A stretch of DNA of 64,000 nucleotides from Echria macrotheca (lineage: Eukaryota > Ascomycota > Sordariomycetes > Sordariales > Schizotheciaceae), in NCBI GenBank assembly GCA_030411725.1, contig MU839827.1, forward strand, positions 2,108,001 through 2,172,000, given 5' to 3'. The notes under the pieces were generated by a model. That model had not been told where the DNA came from. It worked only from the letters and a program-made list of their open reading frames with translations, and searched no databases. This document shows positions 56,311 to 64,000 of this stretch, one piece after another (within the stretch, counting starts at the first letter, position 1; each line of letters starts with the position of its first letter). The position numbers were made by a program, and so were the translations under genes.

Positions 56311-57479
56311 ATGGCTTCAGACGACGACCTCCCGACCATCAAGGTGTTACTCATTGGGCCGTCTGGGGCTGGGAAATCTGCTTGTGAGTCTATACCACTT
56401 TTTTCTTCTTCTTCTGATATCTCGATCTCTCATACACGCCGCCCTGCCAGCCGAGACATTATACCCCAAGAAAGAAGAAGCTAACGTCTCATGTCATCCA
56501 GTGCTCACGAGGTATTGCGACGATGAATTCGATCCCGAGTCCTCGGCGGCGACGATCGGGATCGACTTCAAGGTGAGCCAACGACCTTTTTTTTTCCCTC
56601 CCCCTTGGGTCATGTTTTAAAAAGTCGTCCTCCTGTCGACATTGTCTGGCAAAACCTGTCTCAATGTCTATATTTTGTTTCGGCAAATCCGAATCATGTT
56701 GTGTTTATTCTACGACTTTCTCCCCTCTTCGATCTGACTGACTGAGAAGCGGTGGGACGGTCAATTAATAATGAAAAAAAGAGAGACAGAGGACTCACTC
56801 ATCTGCTGAGAAACTTGAACTTGACTGACTCGGAGACACACCACAGATCAAGAGACTTGTTGTGCGAGGCAAGGCATATCGTTTGACCCTATTTGACACA
56901 GTTTGTCTCCCCCTCACCAACCCCCTCCCCTTTTTGATTCTCTCGCCGTAATATTAACCATGTCGTCCTCCCCTCCCGACAGGCTGGACAAGAACGTTTC
57001 CGCACTCTGTCTACCAGCTTCTACCGGGGCGCACACGGCGTCATCCTCGTGTACGATATCTCAAGTCGCGCCAGCTTCCTTACCATGGAACGGTGGTTTG
57101 ACGAGGCTGAGGCGAACACGGCAGAAGGTGTCGCGCTATACTTGGTAATTTTTTACCTTTTTTCTTTCTCCACGTCTCTCTCGCTTTGCGTGTGGCTGCT
57201 GATGACGTGCTGTCAATCTAGGTGGGATCGAAACTGGACAAGGCCGAGACCGGCCGAGAGGTTTCGTCCGAGGAAGGGCAGGCCTTGGCGGAGGCGCATG
57301 GGGCTCGTTTCTGCGAGGCCAGCGCGAAGACGCGAGCGAATGTTCGCGATGTGTTTGTCAACGTGGTAGACCAGGTCGTGCAGACGCCCGGCTTGCTATC
57401 CGGCCGTACCCGGCGTGCACCAGGCACCGTGGCAGTCGGGAGCGACGAAGGAGGGTACGGCTCAGGTTGTTCTTGCTGA
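56311..57479 (+). CDS. Rab18-like small GTPase
   Basis: Rab family GTPase closest by eye to Rab18, which acts at lipid droplets and the ER. Five exons (56311-56383, 56502-56572, 56847-56900, 56983-57144, 57222-57479) give 205 residues. P-loop GPSGAGKSALLTRY, effector region AATIGIDFKIK, then DTAGQERFRTLSTSFYRGAHGVILVYDIS, with an intron inside DTA|GQ. The tail motif QTPGLL matches Rab18. The guanine-specificity motif reads VGSKLDKAE, with Ser where nearly all Rabs have Asn; the adjoining intron border (TTG|GTG GGA TCG) does not explain it. EASAKT (G5) is normal. The protein ends GSGCSC, a double-cysteine site for geranylgeranylation rather than the CaaX of animal Rab18. Donor of the third intron is GTTTGT. 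Class is firm, Rab18 orthology likely. Confidence 0.88.
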
Positions 57480-57742
57480 GCCGCAGATTCCCAGCACTAC
57501 TTTTCTAGACTGTGTTTTGCAACCCCCTCGGTTCTGTTTCGGGCGTTTTGCGATGCATTTCACGACGACACATAACACTCTGATACCCCTTTTCCAACAT
57601 CACGGTTTCACTGACGATTTTTCTATTCGTGTTGTTCTACTCTTTGACGGCAGGGTTGGAGTATACAGGTAGGGAGTAGACGAGAGGTTATAATACACAG
57701 CACGACTTTGTACGTTACACTTGGCTCCCTCATTCCTGGGGC

Positions 57743-58902
57743 TCAAGGAACTGAACCACGGCTTTTCGTCTTGTTAGCCGACCTGGGCAACAATTGGGGC
57801 AGGGGGTCAATCATACCTTTTCTGAAAGCCTCGGGATTCTCCGATATCAGCCAGTGGCCAGCCTCGACGTCGACGAGCGTGAAGCGCGGGAAGAACTGGC
57901 CGATGACGGGGATGACCTCGTCGGGCACGTACTTGCTGTGCGTGCCGCGGATGAAGAGCGCCGGCTTCTCGAAGCGCACCTCGTTGGGGTTCTTGAAGGG
58001 GAAGTCGCCGAGATGGTCGAGCGCCTTGGCGAGGGTGTCAAGAGGGAGACGGAACACCTGCGTCTTGGCTCCCGGCTCGGGCCGGTGCAGGTTGCCGAGG
58101 AGGAACTGGCGGATGGTTTGGGATTCTTCGTACTCCTCGAGGATCTCGTCGGCGTGCGACAGCTTGGTCGTGTCGGACCTGTCGACCTTCTTCATGCCCT
58201 GGATGTAGCGGGCAAAGTTGCTCTCGAGGTTGGCGCTGATGGGGGCGTTGTCGACGGCGACGATGTTGGCGACGAGGTCTGGTTTGTCTAGGGCGAGGGT
58301 CATTGCTGTCTTGGCGCCCCTTGTGGTGTTAGTTGAGATATCGGGGATAGTGGTTTGATGGGGAAATATACATGGAGTGGCCTATCAACGTTGGTTCCTT
58401 GAGGCCGTGCTGTTTGATGAACTCGCCCACGTCGGCGGCCATGGCCAGGTAGTCATGTCTGGCGTGGTGTGGTGAAGCGCCATGATTTCGGAGGTCCTGC
58501 CCATAAGTTAGGGCCCCCTTTGCTCCCACATCAGAAGAGGACATACCACTGCATACACGTGTCGACCTAGGTCGCGGGCCAACACCCTATACATCTCATC
58601 AGCCCCGTGTCATAACATCACCAAGAAGACAGGAAGCAAAGAAACTGGCATGCTACTCACTTACTTATGCTCCTGTTGTTCTTCTTGGACCCAAACAGGC
58701 CATGCATCACAATTATGGGCGACGTCTGCTCATCCGGAACCGTCGGCTTGGCCGGCGAGTGTAGGTCGTAGACCAGCGGTACAGTCTCTATCCGGTGAGC
58801 CGATGAGAAGAGTCTTGCTCTTGTCGTTGGTGAGGCCCTGAGGCCCTGTGAGACGGCATGGCGGAGGGTTGCCGTTGGCCGGGGAATTAGTCCCAACAAC
58901 AT
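57743..58902 (-). CDS. Mitochondrial alpha/beta hydrolase, ABHD11/IMO32/EAT1 type
   Basis: Serine hydrolase of the ABHD11 family; fungal relatives include yeast Imo32 and ethanol acetyltransferase Eat1, both mitochondrial. The first ~40 residues (MLLGLIPRPTATLRHAVSQG onward) are rich in Arg, Ser and Ala without acidic residues, a mitochondrial presequence. The oxyanion segment is VMHGLFGSKKN. The strand DLRNHGASPH follows, then the nucleophile elbow GHSMG, split by an intron after GHSM. The acid may be in FIRGTHSKYVPDE, and the histidine is in DVEAGHWLISENP. Three introns interrupt the gene. It ends KSRGSVP at 57743. The product is about 300 residues, normal for the family. Convergent with the Rab18-like gene, 263 bases away. 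Whether it is an esterase or an alcohol acyltransferase cannot be told. Confidence 0.87.
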
Positions 58903-59846
58903 CTCGCTTTCCTTTCAGTTTCTTTTTAAAGTCCCACTTGTCATGAGATGAGTTCAAACATCAGATCATGAACCGGAAACACGATAACTTCTTAAAGGAG
59001 TGAGTATAAGCCAATTGCTCCGGTAAATGCTGCACAGACACTGTTCATGCAAAGAGGGTCTTTTTTGACGAGTTTCCAAGTGTAAAATAATGATATGCAC
59101 GGGCCACATACGTCATTTCCGTCCTGTGTTCTTAGATGCTTTCAATGAATGAGATTCAACTGTCGTCGAACTCTTGATATATAGAAACCCTTCGGTTATA
59201 CTCCGATAGCGCGTCTTGTGAGATGTATATCGTTTCTACTCTTCTTCACTTTCAATGCAGCAATTTGCAAGGCTGGCCGTAGACCATCAGACCATTCCCA
59301 GAAGGCGGGACGTACCACCTCGACTCAACAAGTTTGAAGATATTACACTGAAAGAGCAAGGGGGCTCAGGAGAGTATCGGCTCAAACGTGTTCAAACAAC
59401 TGCGCAGTCCTAGGAAAATAGGTGCATCGTAAACGCTGCGGTATAGTGCCTTCTTTCGAGGGAGGAGAAGGGGACACCAAGGGGCCTTTTCAAGAGATAA
59501 CGAAACGAATTCTAATCTGAGAACAGCCCGTGACTTAAATCGAAGGTTCCTCGTGAAATCCAATTTGTTAAGGAGTCTTGTTTGCATGGTTGATGTTGGG
59601 CAATGTCATCTCCATGCCAAGACATTTTTCTACCCCACAAAAGCTCATTGCAAAATTGTCCCACGAAATGCCCCGCATTGGACCTCACGAGACAAGTACA
59701 GCCCACATCCGCGCCTGAAGCCACGAAGCAGCTACCTTTAACGTCGGCGGACCTTTCTTGCAACACCCACAGCAAATAACAGGCGAGACTGGAAGGAGGA
59801 TGCACGGCAGGGAATAGTTACGGATCACACTCACACCTCACCAACC
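58903..59846. promoter_or_regulatory. Divergent intergenic region between the hydrolase and srp72 genes
   Basis: About 945 bases with promoters for both outward genes. AT content is moderately higher in the middle (58960-59250). No gene or structured RNA recognised. Confidence 0.45.
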
Positions 59847-61890
59847 ATGGCAGACCCCGCCATCGCCGCCCTCAACTCGCTGTTGCGTCGCTCCAGCGTC
59901 GAAGACCACGCCGAAGCTCTCAAGCTCGCCAATGCTGCGATCAAAGCCTCAAAGGGCAACAAAGACGCGCTGCTCACAGCCCACCACACCCGCGCCGTTG
60001 CCCTCCTAAAGCTCGACCGCTTTGACGATGCCCTGCGCGCCATCTCCGAGGGCGGCGACGAGCTCGAGAAGCTGTGCCCGCTAGAAAAGGCCTACGCCCT
60101 ATACAAGACCGGTGAACTCGCAGCTGCCGAGGCCCTGCTCAAGACTGCAGGAACCGGCCGAGCCCTCAAGCACATCAACGCCCAGGTTGCCTACCGAGCC
60201 GAGAAGTTCGACAAGGCCGCATCGCTCTATCGGGAGCTAAGCTCAGCCGATGATGGCGCTCAGTATGGCGAAGAGAACGATCTGCGAATCAACTTGTCGG
60301 CGGCAAATGCGCAGCTTGAGTGGCAGGGCAAGGGATGGGCTGTGCCGGAAGCGCAGAAGCAGCCCGCAAGGGAAGACCTGGAAGCGTTCGAGACGGCATA
60401 CAATGCTGCCTGTGGTTGTATATCGCGGGGTGACTTCTCCAAGGCAGCGGTACTGTTGAAGCGCTCCAGGGATCTCTGCGAGGCGTTGGAGGATCTAGAC
60501 GACGAGGAGAAGAAGACCGAGCTGCTGCCTATCACGGTCCAGCAAATCTATGTCTTCACAAGGCTAGGAAAGCTGGAAGAGGCAGAAGGCTTGCGCAAGG
60601 CGATTGACCTTTCCGAGTTCGTTGTGTCTCTCCCCTGAAACCAAGTCCATGCTAACAAGCCACAGGGTATCCGACTCATCGACCAAGCTGATCGCGAAAA
60701 ACAACTCGTTGATCTTGCAGGCTGAAAGCAACCCGTATATCAGACAGCGCAATTTCAGCTCTCTTCCGGAGCCTTCTGGTAACGACAAGTTTTTCGGCTA
60801 CCAAGCGTCGATCGTGCGACACAACAAGTTCGTGGCGGAATTACAGGCGAACAAGTTTTCAGGGGTGAAGAAGACGACGTCAAATATCCTAAAGGGCGAA
60901 TCGCTCTCTCCCACAAGCTCCGCGAGAGCGGATCTTGGAGTCCTCAATGCCGCCGCCGCCTGCGAGATGAAAGATGGCAAGGAGGCTCTGCGACAGATTC
61001 TTCCCCTGCTTGAATCGAGACCTGACGATGTGGGACTACTTCTCACGATTATTCAATTATACGTCCAGCTGAAGAATCCCGGGCCAGCTCTCAGCTTGCT
61101 GGAGACATTCTTCAAGCGCCTTGAGACGGCCACGACAGCTGACCACGCCGACGTGCGTTTTGCACCGGGGTTGATCGCCCTCGCCGTAGCGTTATACCGA
61201 CAACAGGGGCAACAGTCCGCAATTCGGAGAGAACTGGCCAAGGCTGCTGCGCATTGGCAAAAGAAAGGCCCAACGGCCCACGGAGGTGATTCCCTGATTC
61301 GAGAGGCGGGCATCGAGCTGCTCCGCTCTGCGCTTCCTTCCGACCTAGAGGCGGCAGGCCAGGCCTTTTCCCATCTTGTCGCTGCTCAACCCCATGACCG
61401 TACAGCGAACGCGGGCTTGGTCGCTAGCTTTGCCACCCTTGACCTGGCCAAGGTGGAGCCATACCTCGACGCGCTGCCTGCCGTCGAGAAGGTCACGGCC
61501 GGGATAGACGTTGCGGCTCTGATCGATGCCGGCGTAGCCACTCTGCCTGTGGCAGCCCCAGTTATCGGCAAGAAGCGAGCACGAGAAGATGATGGCGCAG
61601 AAAAGCCACAGCAATCGGCAGCCAAGAAGCGCCGGAGAAGAAAGCTGCCCAAGGACTACGATCCAAACAAGAAGCCCGATCCGGAACGGTGGCTGCCGCT
61701 GCGCGATCGGAGTAGTTACCGGCCGAAGGGCAAGAAGGGGAAGAAGCGGGCGGCAGAGGCTACCCAGGGTGGTGTCGTGCGGGATGAGGAGACGCTCGAG
61801 CTGGCGGGTGGCGCTGGGTCGGTCAAGGTGGAGAAGGCGCCGACAGGCGGTGGAGGCGGGGCGAAAAAGAAGAAGAAGGGTAAGAAATGA
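59847..61890 (+). CDS. srp72: Signal recognition particle subunit SRP72
   Basis: Component of the cytosolic signal recognition particle, which delivers ribosomes making secretory proteins to the ER; SRP72 binds SRP68 and the 7SL RNA. Two exons (59847-60616 and 60666-61890) give 664 residues. The N-terminal two thirds form TPR-type helical repeats, from ALNSLLRRSSVEDHAEALKL, with ALYKTGELAAAEALLKTA and the pair AEKFDKAASLYRELSS. The RNA-binding C-terminus has RRRKLPKDYDPNKKPDPERW, the signature of the family, followed by LPLRDRSSYRPKGKKGKK and a lysine-rich end. The intron (donor GTTCGT, branch GCTAACAAG, acceptor CACAG) joins DLSE to VSDSSTKL. Length matches yeast Srp72 (640). Secure assignment. 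Confidence 0.93.
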
Positions 61891-62504
61891 GTTGGTGGGA
61901 TATGGGATATCTAGGGCACGTCTCGCCGTAGAGGGTATAGCATTGGGCGTCTGCATGCTGGAATGAAATATATTGGGAACCAATTGTCTCGATATCTGCT
62001 GTGATGACGCTCTATTGTCTCGGTTCACATCCACCTTGACCCAATGATAGCTGGTCAGTCAATACGCTATCCAGTGGTGTCATCTTCCAGGTACATAAAA
62101 CCAGTGCATATGACTTTGTGGCCTCCTCTAGGATTCCCAATGAACACCTTCTACTTGATCCATATATCTGTTCAGACGGCAGGGTCGAGTCTATCAGGGC
62201 ATGGATGGGTCTCAATCTCTTCATCGTGCATTATCTAGCGGGATGATCAAGCAGAATCAGCCACTCTGGTCAAGACCCAAGTTATCTATCTACCTTGTCC
62301 AGTTCTGGTGACAGCCTCGTTTCACGGTGCCTTCCTTATCTAAGTCAAACCCAAAGCTTATTTGCTGTGGTTCTGTTTTTTGCCTGGCAGGCATTGAGTG
62401 GGCAAGTCAGCCTTCCGGGAACACAATATCCTTCCTCTAAAGAAGAAGAAGACTTGCATAGATCGGGACGGGACTCCCACAAAATCACCAGTCTATAAGA
62501 ATCA

Positions 62505-62522
62505 CCCCCCCCCCCCCCCCCC
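62505..62522. repeat. Homopolymer run of 18 C
   Basis: An uninterrupted C run in a gene-free stretch; its length may be inexact in any assembly. Confidence 0.9.
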
Positions 62523-63164
62523 ATCATAATACCAAGTTTATTATCATTCCGTATCTGTTCTCCTCTCTTCCCACCCAGCCCCTGCCAATCTCACAGTCTT
62601 CCTCCTCCCCTTCGCCCCGGACCATCCAAGCATCACATCACCCATCAAGGAAGAACAGACATCAAAACCAAACCAAGACTTTTTATTCTATCGCTAGGTA
62701 TTTATTTACAGTGTAGTCCCAGCCAGCCCCCTCGGGGGTTATTAATCCGACCCAACTCCCACACTCCCACACGCCCACACGCCCAACCAGGAGAGAGACA
62801 GATAGCCCACACACAACCTACGACCGACAACCCACGAGACTGACAACTCGCAACACACCACACCCCAAGCCACACACACACACACACCCACGAAGAGAAA
62901 GACCGAGAACAAAAGACCCCCCATCCAGCCGCTTTTCTTTCCCTCCCCCCTTCCCCCTTCCCTATCCCCTTCCCAATCCCCATTCAAACGCGGCGAGAGC
63001 CCAAAACCGAGGAGGTCCTTCAAAAAATCCCCTCTTCTTCATCTTTTTCATCATCTTCATCTTTCAATATTCTAATATACAATAGACAGTGTTACTATAG
63101 AGAGAGTGTGTGTGAGAAACTGTCATAGGTAGGAGAAAAGAGAGAGACGGTGTCGTCGTCGTGT

Positions 63165-63165
<1 letters not shown>

Positions 63166-63202
<37 letters not shown>
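63166..63202. repeat. GT dinucleotide microsatellite
   Basis: About 18 GT units in the 3' flank of the partial right-edge gene. Confidence 0.9.
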
Positions 63203-63204
<2 letters not shown>

Positions 63205-63462
63205 GTTTGTATTTGTGTGAATGCGTGAGGAGGACAGAGAGGACAGAATAAGACCTCTTACACGACGCACACATCATTAGGAAGAACATTTAGTAGTTCG
63301 CGGTTTTTTTTGTAACCCACCCCCCTGCCCTGCCCCCTTCTCCCCGAGCCCATACAGCCGGCCAGGCAGCCACCCAATCCCTAATCATCATAACGTCCCG
63401 AACCCGGCAAGACAAAGAGAACAAAACGACTGAAATCCAACAACTCTCTGTCATCATCCTGA

Positions 63463-64000
63463 TTAGGCACCCACGGCCTGAAGTGACGGGCTTGGCAGCT
63501 TTTCCTCTTCCCTGACAGATACCTGGTCTGTCTCGGTTGGCCGAGACGCTTCCGCTACCGGCGAAGAGGCCGGCTCGGGCGTGAAAAACATGGTTTGCCG
63601 GTTGTCCCGGCTTGGTGGCGGGCTGCCATCCGCGTCAAGCACTGGCTCAGCCACGTCCTCATACTCGCTCGGCTCGCCCTCGATCGGAGGCAAAGGTGTT
63701 CGCCGTCCGTCCGAGAAACTGACAGCCGCATCGCTGTCCTCGTCGGATGGCAAGGTCAGGTTTCCAGTCGAAACCAAACCCTTGGCCGCCTGAGCGGAAG
63801 AATACTTTCGATGCAGGTCTCGGAAGCTCCGTGCAGTCGCGGTGCTTGCGCTCGCCGCCGAACCCCGATGTTCTCGCCCCGCCTCTGATGCAGAACGGGC
63901 CGTGAGCACAGAACGGAAATCGGCGACCTCCCCGGCAACGCCGCGGCTGCTCGTGCTGCTGGACCCGGGCTGGATTATCTCCTCTTTCAGCTTCCATTGG
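63463..64000 (-). CDS. 3' end of an unidentified gene (partial)
   Basis: An open minus-strand frame runs from the window edge to TAG at 63465-63463, giving at least 179 residues. The visible part is hydrophilic and disordered, rich in Ser, Pro, Ala and Glu, with strings such as WKLKEEIIQPGSSS, FRDLHRKYSSAQAAKGLV, LPSDEDSDAAVSFSDGRR and PSEYEDVAEPVLDADG. No domain, membrane segment or targeting motif can be named. The composition, with many Ser/Thr-Pro sites, fits a phosphorylated C-terminal tail of a larger protein. The frame has no in-window ATG near the edge that looks like a start, so the gene continues to the right. Function not recognised. Confidence 0.65.
   Translation of the reverse strand, partial: QWKLKEEIIQPGSSSTSSRGVAGEVADFRSVLTARSASEAGREHRGSAASASTATARSFRDLHRKYSSAQAAKGLVSTGNLTLPSDEDSDAAVSFSDGRRTPLPPIEGEPSEYEDVAEPVLDADGSPPPSRDNRQTMFFTPEPASSPVAEASRPTETDQVSVREEEKLPSPSLQAVGA

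Larger units (their letters stand above)
61891..63462. other. 1.6 kb gene-free interval with simple repeats
   Basis: Between srp72 and the partial gene at the right edge, whose 3' ends face each other. It holds a run of 18 C (62505-62522), a CA-rich stretch (about 62872-62886), and a long GT microsatellite (about 63166-63202). The C-rich part around 62540-62990 has no coding frame with support. Confidence 0.5.

Overview
The window is nuclear DNA of a filamentous ascomycete, most likely Sordariomycetes and perhaps a Chaetomiaceae-like species. The support is direct. Short GT-AG introns (about 50-140 nt, often with CTAAC or CTGAC branch points) interrupt nearly every gene, genes lie on both strands without operons, 5' leaders are long and pyrimidine-rich, and the protein families are those of Pezizomycotina. 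The placement is by inspection only; no search was run.

Layout, left to right: BUR1/CDK9-type kinase (-), a 50-residue complex I subunit of the NDUFB2 type (+), a cyclopropane-fatty-acid-synthase/coclaurine-N-methyltransferase-like enzyme (-), a P5B ATPase of the Ypk9/ATP13A2 type (-), nucleosome assembly protein NAP1 (+), class V myosin (+), adenylate kinase 6/Fap7 (+), ITPase/HAM1 (+), a C78 ubiquitin peptidase of the ZUP1/Mug105 type (-), a 4 kb gene-poor stretch, a Zn2Cys6 transcription factor (+), cytosolic seryl-tRNA synthetase (+), Rheb GTPase (-), a WAPL-type cohesin release factor (-), uracil phosphoribosyltransferase (+), elongation factor ELF1 (-), a GTP-cyclohydrolase-II-like URC1 protein (+), another 4 kb gene-poor stretch, a small serine-rich hypothetical gene (+), ribosomal protein eS1 (+), a Rab18-like GTPase (+), an ABHD11/IMO32-type hydrolase (-), SRP72 (+), and the 3' end of an unidentified gene (-) that runs off the right edge.

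Most of these are conserved housekeeping genes with no obvious shared pathway. The exception is uracil phosphoribosyltransferase and URC1, about 2.5 kb apart. URC1 and URC6 (UPRT) belong to the reported URC pathway of uracil breakdown and are known to be linked in some fungi. Here ELF1 sits between them and no URC4 (DUF1688) gene is visible.

The observations most worth following are: a 4-nt micro-exon needed to keep URC1 in frame; a 3n, stop-free first intron in the methyltransferase whose retention would add a signal-peptide-like leader; a BUR1 stop codon inside a repeated RS-rich region whose frame stays open beyond the stop; and a Rab18-like protein whose guanine-specificity motif reads SKLD rather than NKxD. 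No complete transposon, CRISPR array, rRNA or convincing tRNA gene was seen. An AT-rich island near 45 kb may be a decayed repeat.
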